This document shows, piece after piece, positions 1 to 5,614 of a DNA stretch of 5,614 bases. The position numbers were made by a program, and so were the translations under genes. Below the pieces are notes generated by a model. The model saw only the letters and a program-made list of their open reading frames with translations, searched no databases and had not been told where the DNA came from. Numbering within the stretch: position 1 is the first letter of the stretch; each line of letters opens with the position of its first letter. Location: positions 1-5,614 of the forward strand of contig DUZD01000169.1 in the NCBI GenBank assembly GCA_013349695.1, given 5' to 3'. Source of the DNA: Rhodospirillaceae bacterium (GTDB lineage: Bacteria > Pseudomonadota > Alphaproteobacteria > Rhodospirillales > 2-02-FULL-58-16).

Positions 1-200
1 CAATCTGTTCACTCCAAATCGGCTCGAACAGCTCGGGCGGGCGCTTCTCGAACCTGGATTTCCTGTTATCCCGAGATTCCGTCGGCAGATGCCCGAGAGG
101 CGGGTCGTCGTTGGGTGAGCCGATTAGATAAATAGGAGGGACAGGTTCCAAGAGTGGCCGCCAGGAAAAACGGTCGATGAATTGTCGAATCCAATCTCAT
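1..200 (-). CDS. Partial gene at left edge, possibly frameshifted
   Basis: A start codon at 200-198 is preceded by AGGGA at about 8 nt spacing and follows the stop of the upstream lipoprotein gene by 38 nt, so an eighth operon gene is expected here. From that ATG the product begins MRLDSTIHRPFFLAATLGTC, a short signal-like leader with a poor lipobox, but the frame closes at TAA 68-66 (44 aa). The frame one base further on stays open from 196 to the left edge and reads like protein, including LIGSPNDDPPLGHLP and SRFEKRPPELFEPIW. Over 2-118 this second frame has about 72% G or C at third positions and 59% at first positions, as expected for coding. A one-base indel near 130-150 would join leader and body. 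No family is recognised. The opposite strand is also open over 2-118, so the call is weak. Confidence 0.35.
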
Positions 201-238
201 GATGATTTCCCTGTAATGGGCTATTCCCCCACATATTA

Positions 239-931
239 TCATCCTCCCGGCCGCCGTTCCATGGCATAGCGTGTATCCGGGAGGGTGCGGACCATTCGCC
301 GTAACGTGTCATCGAGAAGGGATAGCGGGACGTCGCCATCGGTGTTGAGGCGCGCTGCCATGAAGGCGTTGGATGCGACGGAAATCGGCGACAGCGGTAA
401 TCCGCCGCCGGAACGGGTGGCCACGTGGCGGGCTTGCCAAAGAGCGCCGTCATCCCCGGCCCGCGTCATCACGACCTCCAGGCCGACTCGGGTCTGGGTC
501 CAGACCACGGCATAGACCGACTCGCCGCCCCAGGGTTTGGCTTGAACGAAGAACCCACAGCGGGCCTGACGCGCCAATACCCTCCTATCGCCGGGCCGGG
601 ACAGGTCCACCGCCAAGCGACGGACGAGATGGTCTCGTTCGTTCGGGCCAATCACCCGGTTGACCTTGCCGGACAACTGCCGGGCCAGGGCGTCCTCGAC
701 AACGCGGCCGCGCCCATCGCCTTGTCCTTGTCCCTTGTCGGCGGTGGTGGAGGGGAGCACCACCACACAGTCCGGCGGATCCCGGTAGAAGGCTTTGGAG
801 ACATTGAACTCCACTTGACGCGAGAATATATCTGGGAATGCCTCTTCCCCCTGGTAGTTTACGTACCGTGTCTCCGTGCATGCCGCGAGGAACATAAGTG
901 ACAGGATGCCGATGAAACCGCTTTTTATCAT
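239..931 (-). CDS. Outer-membrane lipoprotein, possibly GNA1162/LpoB/CsgG-like fold
   Basis: This 230-aa protein starts with a short lipoprotein signal: MIK, a hydrophobic run, then lipobox LAAC at residues 15-18, so Cys18 should be lipidated. Thr and Glu follow Cys18, with no Asp at +2, which fits outer-membrane sorting. The mature part has a strand ending in VVVLP (residues 56-60), a helix near 77-90, a second helix near 97-107, strands around 126-155 and an LWQARHVA segment (164-171) followed by a GGGLPLSP turn. A strand-helix core opening with VVLP and a late LW segment recalls the GNA1162, LpoB and CsgG lipoproteins, but I cannot confirm that by eye. Cys55 and Cys125 could form a disulfide. 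The start is fixed by AGGAAGG about 8 nt upstream, beginning in the stop codon of the preceding gene. As a lipoprotein in the operon of a channel-like protein, it is a candidate outer-membrane end of the complex. Confidence 0.85.
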   Translation of the reverse strand: MIKSGFIGILSLMFLAACTETRYVNYQGEEAFPDIFSRQVEFNVSKAFYRDPPDCVVVLPSTTADKGQGQGDGRGRVVEDALARQLSGKVNRVIGPNERDHLVRRLAVDLSRPGDRRVLARQARCGFFVQAKPWGGESVYAVVWTQTRVGLEVVMTRAGDDGALWQARHVATRSGGGLPLSPISVASNAFMAARLNTDGDVPLSLLDDTLRRMVRTLPDTRYAMERRPGG

Positions 932-944
932 GTCTCATTCCTTC

Positions 945-1865
945 CTATCCGCATCTATCTTGAGCGGCGGGAAAAGTGATCCTGCCCTGGACAATTGCAC
1001 CGTCAGCGGAGATATTGTCGATAAATAGACGGGATCCATTCTGGCGGTAGGAGGCATGGATGATCTTGGCGTTTTGGTAGCGCTCGCCGAGGAGACTTTG
1101 TAGTCCCCCCAACAGCACCGCATCGACGCGGCGTGGGAACAGCCGGATAATGGTGGTATCGGAACCGAGACGATGGCGGCGACGAATACCCTCCGCCTCC
1201 TTGTTCTCGGCGAACGTAAGAGCCCCCGATGGCTGCCGAACGAAACCGCTGAAGCGATCCATGTCGGGCCGCCAGTTCCGGCCGCCATCGGTGACGTAAA
1301 GGGCTCCGCTCGTATCCATCAACGCCGTCCGCATGCCGTAGCAACCGCGTAACAGGTGATAGAGGGACGATCTCGCGGAACTACCGTCCGGCCAGGCAAT
1401 CTCGATTTCAGGACCAGAGCCATGTTCTAGCAGGCGTAAAAGAGTCCGTCCCTCCTTTGCCTCGGGGGAATGATCCGTAATGGAAACCCGGACGGTGCGC
1501 GCCTGCAATTTTCGGGGCGCCGGTTTTTGAGCCGCTCGGACCGCTACCTGTTTCAGGGAGGGCTTCTTGACCTTGACGATGGGCTTTATCTTCTTTTGCG
1601 CTGAGGGTTTTTGTATCGTCACCGCCTTCTTGAGTTTAACCGATTGTTTTTTATGGCTTGCCGGAGGGGGGGGCGGGGGCAAAGCGACGGCGGCCACAGC
1701 CAAGGGATTTTTTGCTTCCCGTGGTGGTGGAGCGGGCTGTGAATGTCTGGCCGGCTTTGTTGTCGCGGACTTCTCAGGCTGTTGGAGTTGCCATAACAGC
1801 AGGACGGCGACGAACAGGCCGGAGACCAGCACTGATGCCTTACCACTGATACTGGAAACGCTCAT
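945..1865 (-). CDS. TonB-shaped membrane-anchored protein with Pro/Lys stalk
   Basis: This 306-aa protein has a TonB- or TolA-like layout: a short cytoplasmic N-terminus, one membrane helix at about residues 11-25, a proline stretch at 45-70 with six consecutive prolines at 63-68, a strongly basic Lys/Pro stalk at about 71-124, and a folded periplasmic domain from about 125 to the end. The C-terminal domain has a predicted strand EIEIAWP (153-159), a helix at 167-173, a GALYVTDGG turn and a strand-rich end. I see no TonB C-terminal motif and do not recognise the family. Cys175 and Cys305 may form a disulfide. The membrane helix has no acidic residue, so it is unlikely to be a proton-carrying ExbD equivalent. 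Its ATG overlaps the stop of the preceding gene in an ATGA, indicating translational coupling. I infer a role in carrying motion or tension from the inner-membrane channel across the periplasm. Confidence 0.85.
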   Translation of the reverse strand: MSVSSISGKASVLVSGLFVAVLLLWQLQQPEKSATTKPARHSQPAPPPREAKNPLAVAAVALPPPPPPASHKKQSVKLKKAVTIQKPSAQKKIKPIVKVKKPSLKQVAVRAAQKPAPRKLQARTVRVSITDHSPEAKEGRTLLRLLEHGSGPEIEIAWPDGSSARSSLYHLLRGCYGMRTALMDTSGALYVTDGGRNWRPDMDRFSGFVRQPSGALTFAENKEAEGIRRRHRLGSDTTIIRLFPRRVDAVLLGGLQSLLGERYQNAKIIHASYRQNGSRLFIDNISADGAIVQGRITFPAAQDRCG

Positions 1866-2338
1866 TCCCCTGCCTTCCTGAGATAGAAGAGCTCCATGTT
1901 CTGAGCCATGTCGAGAAGCTCCTTGTGTCTCTCGCCAAGACTCTTCGGTGAAATAGTTTCGGTTGTCTCGCCGCTCCCGGCCTTCTCCACGGCCATCTCC
2001 ACGGGCTCCGGCGGTGATGGCGGGGATGGCGGGGATGGCGGCTCGACGGTAACCGGTGACATGACGGGCGGGGCCGTTTCCTCTGTTTTCACTAGAGAGG
2101 GGACGATACGCTTGCTCTCCGGCTTCGGCGCGAGCGTTGGTGGCGGGATTTCTTTTACGCTTGTCCGTTTGGAGGCGAAATTACGAGCCTCGGCCAGCGC
2201 CGAGGACACCAGCATTTCCACACGATTGACAGCCTGATGGGCGCTATTGGTCATCGTATCGCGGGCCCCGCTCACGTCGGTCGTGAACAAATAGTAGAGA
2301 GCGCCGACGATAGCGATGTTGAAAATCAGGAACTTCAT
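1862..2338 (-). CDS. Single-helix membrane protein with Pro-Pro-Ser stalk
   Basis: This 158-aa protein has an N-terminal membrane helix at residues 3-18 beginning only two residues from the start, with Asp21 just after it. An amphipathic, probably helical segment (about 25-57) follows, then a proline-rich stalk at 64-112 ending in three Pro-Pro-Ser units, and a short C-terminal helix at about 134-155. It sits directly after the channel-like gene and overlaps it by 4 nt (ATGA), the place where ExbD or TolR is usually encoded. However, it lacks the ExbD/TolR domain and the Asp normally near the cytoplasmic end of the helix. GGAG about 8 nt upstream supports the start. It is probably an inner-membrane stalk or adaptor that works with the channel protein. 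I do not recognise its family, and the low-complexity stalk will hide distant homologues. Confidence 0.85.
   Translation of the reverse strand: MKFLIFNIAIVGALYYLFTTDVSGARDTMTNSAHQAVNRVEMLVSSALAEARNFASKRTSVKEIPPPTLAPKPESKRIVPSLVKTEETAPPVMSPVTVEPPSPPSPPSPPEPVEMAVEKAGSGETTETISPKSLGERHKELLDMAQNMELFYLRKAGE
2015..2041. repeat. Three 9-bp tandem units encoding Pro-Pro-Ser
   Basis: Three consecutive 9-bp units, tGATGGCGG then GGATGGCGG twice on the plus strand, encode Pro-Pro-Ser repeats in the stalk of the 158-aa membrane protein. Each unit is three codons long, so gain or loss of a unit would change stalk length without breaking the frame. Confidence 0.85.
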
Positions 2339-2850
2339 GACGGTTCTCCCTTCTCAAGCATGGTGCCTTGTCCCCGTTGCCGGGCATGGGTGACCACTAG
2401 CAAGGTTCTCAGAACCGCCGCCGTGGGCAGGCCGACCACGGTGGTCATGAAAGCAAGGCTGAACTGGCTCGTCAGTCCGCGGATTACATGGCGGACCGTT
2501 TCCGGTGTCAGTTCCTGTTCGGCCAGGGTGCCGACGCCCAAGCTGATCCCAAGCAAGGTGTAGGTGAGGGCGAGTGTTGCGATGCCGTTGGCGGCCTGCA
2601 GGCCGGCCTCGGTCCAGAACCCGCTGTCCGGGCTCCTGGCCGCCATGACCCAGCAGTAGAGCGCGGTAAAAACCAGTCCCGCCATTAGTCCGATGAAGGT
2701 GATGCCGAACACCTCTTGGGCGCGGGCGGCGATGTCGGCGGCGGTCATGGAAGTGGCCATGACGGTTCCCGCCAGAATCACCACCAATCCACCGAGCATG
2801 ACGCTCACCGACCGGGAACCGGCGTCCATGACATGGAGAATGCCACGCAT
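2335..2850 (-). CDS. MotA/TolQ/ExbB-like proton-channel subunit
   Basis: This 171-aa protein has four predicted membrane helices at about 15-35, 47-70, 90-110 and 128-152. The last two carry the family signature: LTYTLLGISLGVG in helix 3 and SLAFMTTVVGLPTA in helix 4, resembling the LLGTVxG and AxxTTxxGLxxA patterns of ExbB, TolQ and MotA. Thr136 and Thr137 occupy the place of pore threonines in that family. Between helices 2 and 3 there are only about 19 residues, far fewer than the large cytoplasmic loop of MotA or TolQ, so this is a minimal version. The chosen ATG has GGAGG 7 nt upstream and lies 1 nt after the previous stop; an ATG at 2877 lacks that support. By family knowledge it would form an oligomeric inner-membrane ion channel driven by proton-motive force. 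Its single-helix partners follow in the operon. Confidence 0.75.
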   Translation of the reverse strand: MRGILHVMDAGSRSVSVMLGGLVVILAGTVMATSMTAADIAARAQEVFGITFIGLMAGLVFTALYCWVMAARSPDSGFWTEAGLQAANGIATLALTYTLLGISLGVGTLAEQELTPETVRHVIRGLTSQFSLAFMTTVVGLPTAAVLRTLLVVTHARQRGQGTMLEKGEPS

Positions 2851-2851
2851 C

Positions 2852-3247
2852 CTACCACCTCCGTCCGACACGGGCATCCATCACGTTCTTCGTGGACACG
2901 CCCACCTGGCTCAGCCAATGGTCCATCAGTGAAAGGTTCTTTTCCACCGAGGCATGGACCAGGAAGGTCAGGTCGTAGTTCTCGAAGGCTTTCTTCACCA
3001 CCGGCGTATTCTTGCCGGCGAGGCTCTTGTCGCGGATGACCATACGCTCAAGGTCGACCAGGCGGTTCTGGGAAAGTACGATTTTCCTTTGCCGCTCGAC
3101 CGCCGTCAGGGACGGATCGAGGATAGTCTCGACCATGATAGCCCGTTCGCGTTCCAGGTTCTCAAGCGTTCCCGCCTGGGCGGCGCCGGTAGCGGCCAGA
3201 CAGGCAGCCGTGGCAACGGCAAGAGTGAATGTTCGTGTACATGTCAT
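2852..3247 (-). CDS. Small secreted helical protein
   Basis: This 131-aa protein has a cleavable signal peptide (MTCTRTF, hydrophobic Ala-rich run, cleavage after AQA at residues 23-25). The mature part of about 106 residues looks almost wholly helical: a charged heptad-like helix at about 27-41 (LENLERERAIMVETIL), another at 49-72 (ERQRKIVLSQNRLVDLERMV), then a conserved-looking YDLTFLVHAS segment (91-100) and a basic C-terminus ending RVGRRW. The mature part has no cysteine. AGGAG at 8 nt spacing upstream of 3247 sets the start; an ATG at 3322 would sit inside the preceding gene and bury the signal peptide. The gene lies 13 nt after its upstream neighbour and 1 nt before the channel-like gene. 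I do not recognise the family. I infer a soluble periplasmic component, perhaps a helical adaptor. Confidence 0.85.
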   Translation of the reverse strand: MTCTRTFTLAVATAACLAATGAAQAGTLENLERERAIMVETILDPSLTAVERQRKIVLSQNRLVDLERMVIRDKSLAGKNTPVVKKAFENYDLTFLVHASVEKNLSLMDHWLSQVGVSTKNVMDARVGRRW

Positions 3248-3260
3248 CGTCTTGTCTCCT

Positions 3261-4157
3261 TTAGTTTCGGGTGATGAAGAAATCGACGGCGGACGCGGGG
3301 CTGGAAAGTTCATCACCGTCATCGCCCAAGGCGAGCGCGTCGTCCGCCAGCCCTTCCGACAGGGCCATGGCGTCCAAGGCCACCAGTTTGGCCATGTATC
3401 CGAGGATGTTCTCTTCCTGATTCAGGATCGCCAGATCGGACTCTCCTTCGGCAATCAGTTGGCGCAGGTAGTCCTGTTTGCTAAGCGGCTGACCATCGAA
3501 TTCGGGTTGGACGTTCATGGGATGGGCATCAATGGCCGTGACCAGGTTTTCAATGGCCGCCATGTTCTTGGCGTATTCCTTGCCGTACTTGCTCTCGGTT
3601 GCCGTCGAAGAATTGAAAAGTTTCATATCGACCGTCGCTACCGAATCCGAGAAGCGCTGCTTGGCGGCCTCCTGGTTTTTTGCCAATGCCTCCATGGCTT
3701 GGCTTGTGCCTTCGCCCCGCCGTTCCAGTTTGCGGAGCAGCGCTTCATAAAGGTGGACCTTGGTCTTGATTTGCTTGCGGCGCAGATCCTGGCGCTCGCC
3801 CATCAACTTTATGTAGCCTTGCTTTTCAGCCAGGAATTGTTGCTGAAGTTCGTTACGGGCCTCGCCGTCCGCCCTTTCGGCGGCGGAACGCAAATCTTCC
3901 AGGGTTTGAGTCTTGTTTCCAATCCGGGTTCCGACATCGCCCAGGGCCGTGGCCAATGGGGATTCCTGAAAGTCCTGGTCTATGGCTTTCTTGATATAGG
4001 TGCCCGGCAGCTTGACCAGCCGTTCACTGGCGGAGGGCCGCCAATTAGGAGTTTCGGCCAGGGTAGGAGCCGTTGCCGACAGGGATAGCAGGAGCGCCGC
4101 CACGCTCAGAATCAGCGCCCGCGACCTGGGGCCTTGATGGAATGAAAACCGGTTCAT
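3261..4157 (-). CDS. Secreted periplasmic coiled-coil protein
   Basis: This 298-aa protein has a long N-terminal signal peptide with a twin-charged start, a hydrophobic run at about 14-29, and a predicted cut after TLA at residue 34. The mature protein is rich in charged helix formers. A long stretch at about 84-170 has the heptad spacing of a coiled coil (for example NELQQQFLAEKQGYIKLMGE and LRKLERR). A second helical region covers about 193-270, followed by an acidic tail (DDALALGDDGDE) and a short end. There are no cysteines. AGGAG 8 nt upstream of 4157 fixes the start; an upstream in-frame ATG at 4202 would overlap the previous gene and displace the signal peptide. I do not recognise the family. 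Its shape suggests a periplasmic helical bridge or scaffold, possibly partnering the next gene's small helical protein, whose Shine-Dalgarno region is nearly identical. Confidence 0.87.
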   Translation of the reverse strand: MNRFSFHQGPRSRALILSVAALLLSLSATAPTLAETPNWRPSASERLVKLPGTYIKKAIDQDFQESPLATALGDVGTRIGNKTQTLEDLRSAAERADGEARNELQQQFLAEKQGYIKLMGERQDLRRKQIKTKVHLYEALLRKLERRGEGTSQAMEALAKNQEAAKQRFSDSVATVDMKLFNSSTATESKYGKEYAKNMAAIENLVTAIDAHPMNVQPEFDGQPLSKQDYLRQLIAEGESDLAILNQEENILGYMAKLVALDAMALSEGLADDALALGDDGDELSSPASAVDFFITRN

Positions 4158-4186
4158 GACTTTGTCTCCTATGGTGAGTGGCGTCG

Positions 4187-4765
4187 TCAGTTGCGCTTCC
4201 AATAGCGAATGCGGCGCATTTCGTTCTTCAACTCATAGCTCACGTTGAGGGCGGCGAGGTCTCCGAACTCATGTGGACGTTTTTGGCCCAAAATCGATTC
4301 CATGGTCTCGATGAACGATGCACCGCTGGTGAAGTAGAGGTCCTTGCCCGTGAACGCCTTCTTGAAACGCTCCAGGTTGCGGGCAGCCGTTTCCAGATTG
4401 CCGCCCTTGATGTAGTTCTGGATACCGAGGGCGTAAGCGCGCATGCGCTCGTCCACCGCCAAATTAGCGGCCTCCTGGCCCAGTTCGGTCTCGCACTTTT
4501 CAAGTAGTCTGGCGCTGGCCAGGTACTGGCCGGCGGAGCCGGAAGACCGCGCCTTGGTGTCCAGTTCGACGCCGTCATCTCGGCACTGGCGGTATTCCCG
4601 CATGGCCGAGATTTCCTGGAACCGTGCTTCACGGAAGCCGATCCCCTCCATGGCGTTGGTCTGGGTGTTCAGGTTGCAGGCCGAGACTGTCAACAGGGCC
4701 GCCGATAAAGCAATCCCCCGTAGCGGGATACGCCCGACAATTGAATTTTCAACGGTTTGTTTCAT
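4187..4765 (-). CDS. TPR-like lipoprotein, first gene of the operon
   Basis: This 192-aa lipoprotein has a basic N-terminus, a hydrophobic run at about 18-27 and lipobox VSAC with Cys30 as the lipid site; Asn follows at +2, so outer-membrane sorting is likely. The mature part is helical. Residues 78-136 look like one or two tetratricopeptide-type helix pairs (AGQYLASARLLEKC, then AYALGIQNYIKGGNLETAARNLERF), a fold that usually binds other proteins. Cys61 and Cys91 may pair. The C-terminus is strongly basic (RRIRYWKRN). GGAG 7 nt before the ATG sets the start. It is separated from the upstream gene by a terminator and a 108-nt gap, so it probably opens the transcription unit, and its ribosome site lies in an inverted repeat. 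No specific family is recognised. I infer an assembly or anchoring factor at the outer membrane for the complex encoded downstream. Confidence 0.85.
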   Translation of the reverse strand: MKQTVENSIVGRIPLRGIALSAALLTVSACNLNTQTNAMEGIGFREARFQEISAMREYRQCRDDGVELDTKARSSGSAGQYLASARLLEKCETELGQEAANLAVDERMRAYALGIQNYIKGGNLETAARNLERFKKAFTGKDLYFTSGASFIETMESILGQKRPHEFGDLAALNVSYELKNEMRRIRYWKRN

Positions 4766-4767
4766 GG

Positions 4768-4803
4768 CATAGCTCCATTCGGTGTTGTTCCGATGAAGCT
4801 ATG
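4768..4803 (-). promoter_or_regulatory. Inverted repeat covering the Shine-Dalgarno site
   Basis: On the transcribed strand CATAGCTTCATCGG, a 7-nt loop AACAACA, and CCGAATGGAGCTATG form an imperfect inverted repeat. It gives 7 perfect pairs, a G-U wobble, 3 pairs, a one-base bulge and 3 more pairs. The GGAG ribosome site of the first lipoprotein gene lies in its 3' arm, and the stem ends 2 nt before the start codon. As RNA it could block translation until melted or bound; as DNA it could be a protein-binding operator. No promoter that I would defend is visible in the rest of the 108-nt intergenic region. Two GGGGG runs 16 bp apart (4813 and 4829) are the only other notable feature there. Confidence 0.6.
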
Positions 4804-4851
4804 AAAGGGCGTGGGGGATTTTTCGGCAGGGGGTTGGTTATTACATCCCGA

Positions 4852-4890
4852 TAAAACCCCGCTTAACCTTCAGCTAATTGAACCGGGGCT
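4852..4890 (-). terminator. Probable intrinsic terminator of the right-hand gene
   Basis: The transcript would contain AGCCCCG (4890-4884) pairing with CGGGGUU (4861-4855), six Watson-Crick pairs and one G-U. A 22-nt interior carries a small UUCA/UGAA inner stem, and the structure ends in a short U run (UUUUA). The stop codon of the upstream gene lies inside the loop. The U tract is short, so efficiency is uncertain. Confidence 0.5.
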
Positions 4891-5614
4891 TTGCTGGTGG
4901 GTTTATGGCGTGTTCTACCGTTCTCACGGCAAGGCCGGCGCGGCGAAGGTTGTCCGTTTCGGCTTTGGCCAGCCACTTTCCTGTCTCTTGTGGAGCGTTC
5001 GGGCCGGCCGCCGCGATAATCCGCACCGTTATTGGTTGCTTCGACCAGCGCGGCAGTACCATTGTGATTGAAATCTTCTCTCCCGGCGCCAGTTCGCGAT
5101 TCTTAATGCCAGGGAGACTCTGCTCACGGGAGAAACGTGGTTCGGAACCGAGCCGGAAACCCTTGATCCAGGCATGAACGGGTTTTTCGGAAGCGTTGTG
5201 CAATCCGTATTCCACCGCGCAAAGGCCTTCCCAGGCGCTGGCGGTGAAATGCTCTATATCCGTCTTGTCCAGAGCCACGAGATAGTAGGCCGCCCCACCG
5301 GGAAAAGTCATCGGACAACGCCCGAGTACTCGGTGTTCAATGGCCGTCAATTCAAGGGAGGTTTCCAGCAGTTCGGTTTTCTCCGGCTTTTCCTCGGTTA
5401 TAACTGTCACATCGGATTTTCGGACTTCCCCGAATCTGTCAAGAATATCGCTCTGCCACAGGACCACCCCGATAAGGGCGGCCAAGAGAGCGCCAAATCC
5501 GATAACTCCAGTTATTGATTCCGGTCTTACCGATCTGGCTTTCTCATCCAAGCCCAGCTCACGGTACATCTCTTGGACGGTTTCGAGAGGAACGATATCC
5601 TTCCATGTCGCCTT
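4874..5614 (-). CDS. Membrane-anchored protein with beta-rich envelope domain, 5' end missing
   Basis: At least 246 codons are visible and the frame is open to the right edge. The first in-window Met (5569) has no properly spaced ribosome site, and the residues before it (WKDIVPLETVQE) look like genuine protein, so the true start probably lies outside the window. A cytoplasmic charged segment is followed by one membrane helix of about 19 residues (GVIGFGALLAALIGVVLW). An envelope domain of about 190 residues follows. It is strand-rich, with an N-A-S-E-K-P-V turn, an LAPGEKISITMVLP segment and a TVRIIAAAGP strand, reminiscent of an immunoglobulin-like fold, though I cannot assign a family. Two cysteines (85 and 117 counted from Met 5569) could form a disulfide. 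It is read in the same direction as the downstream operon but a terminator lies between them, so shared function is only suggested by proximity. Confidence 0.8.
   Translation of the reverse strand, partial: KATWKDIVPLETVQEMYRELGLDEKARSVRPESITGVIGFGALLAALIGVVLWQSDILDRFGEVRKSDVTVITEEKPEKTELLETSLELTAIEHRVLGRCPMTFPGGAAYYLVALDKTDIEHFTASAWEGLCAVEYGLHNASEKPVHAWIKGFRLGSEPRFSREQSLPGIKNRELAPGEKISITMVLPRWSKQPITVRIIAAAGPNAPQETGKWLAKAETDNLRRAGLAVRTVEHAINPPAKPRFN

Noticed and set aside
2..118. Plus-strand C-terminal fragment ending at TGA 116-118
   Set aside because: It is a possible convergent gene end (NLFTPNRLEQLG...), but G+C is higher at its first codon positions (about 74%) than at its third (about 60%), the reverse of real genes here, and no terminator follows. 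It is not fully excluded.
425..901. Plus-strand open frame of 158 codons
   Set aside because: It is antisense to the 230-aa lipoprotein gene, which has a clear lipobox and ribosome site; the plus-strand product is low-complexity and rich in Gly, Pro and His.
2335..2850. ZorA of a Zorya defence system
   Set aside because: The last two helices resemble the wider MotA/ZorA family, but there is no long cytoplasmic tail, no ZorB-like peptidoglycan-binding partner and no nuclease or helicase gene. The lipoproteins point to an envelope role instead.
2335..2877. Longer start for the channel-like protein at 2877
   Set aside because: It would overlap the previous gene by 26 nt. The ATG at 2850 has GGAGG 7 nt upstream and gives a normal N-terminus.
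3012..4088. Long open frame on the plus strand (358 codons)
   Set aside because: It lies opposite the 298-aa and 131-aa genes, which have signal peptides, good ribosome sites and operon spacing. The plus-strand product has no coherent domain and its start has no ribosome site.
4766..4851. Sigma-70 promoter for the operon
   Set aside because: A promoter is expected here, but I found no -35/-10 pair good enough to place, nor a convincing sigma-54 or ECF-type motif.

Overview
The window looks like part of a Gram-negative, moderately GC-rich chromosome. I judge an alphaproteobacterium most likely, but only by general impression. The Gram-negative call rests on two lipobox signal peptides, two signal-peptidase-I type leaders, three proteins with one N-terminal membrane anchor and an envelope domain, and one ExbB/TolQ/MotA-like membrane protein. 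All convincing genes lie on the minus strand, so transcription runs from high to low coordinates. I see no tRNA, rRNA, CRISPR array, insertion sequence or phage gene.

The right end (4874-5614) holds the 3' part of a gene for a membrane-anchored protein with a beta-rich envelope domain. It ends in a probable intrinsic terminator (4852-4890). A 108-nt intergenic region follows, and just before the next start codon it carries a long imperfect inverted repeat (4768-4803) that would bury the Shine-Dalgarno sequence of the next gene.

From 4765 down to 239 there are seven tightly packed genes, with 29, 13 and 1 nt gaps, two 4-nt ATGA overlaps and a 13-nt gap. In order they encode: a TPR-like lipoprotein (192 aa); a secreted coiled-coil protein (298 aa); a small secreted helical protein (131 aa); a four-helix MotA/TolQ/ExbB-like channel subunit (171 aa); a one-helix protein with a Pro-Pro-Ser rich stalk (158 aa); a TonB-shaped protein with one helix, a Pro stretch, a Lys-rich stalk and a C-terminal domain of unknown family (306 aa); and a second lipoprotein with a possible GNA1162/LpoB/CsgG-like fold (230 aa). 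A further gene seems to begin at 200 and run off the left edge, but its best start and its best downstream coding frame differ by one base.

The layout suggests a single operon for an envelope-spanning machine. An inner-membrane, proton-motive-force-driven subunit would couple through two long flexible stalk proteins to periplasmic helical proteins and outer-membrane lipoproteins. It is built like ExbB-ExbD-TonB or TolQRA-Pal, but none of the partner proteins is a recognisable ExbD, TolR, MotB, TonB or Pal. Apart from the channel-like subunit I recognise no named family with confidence, so the function is inferred from architecture only.
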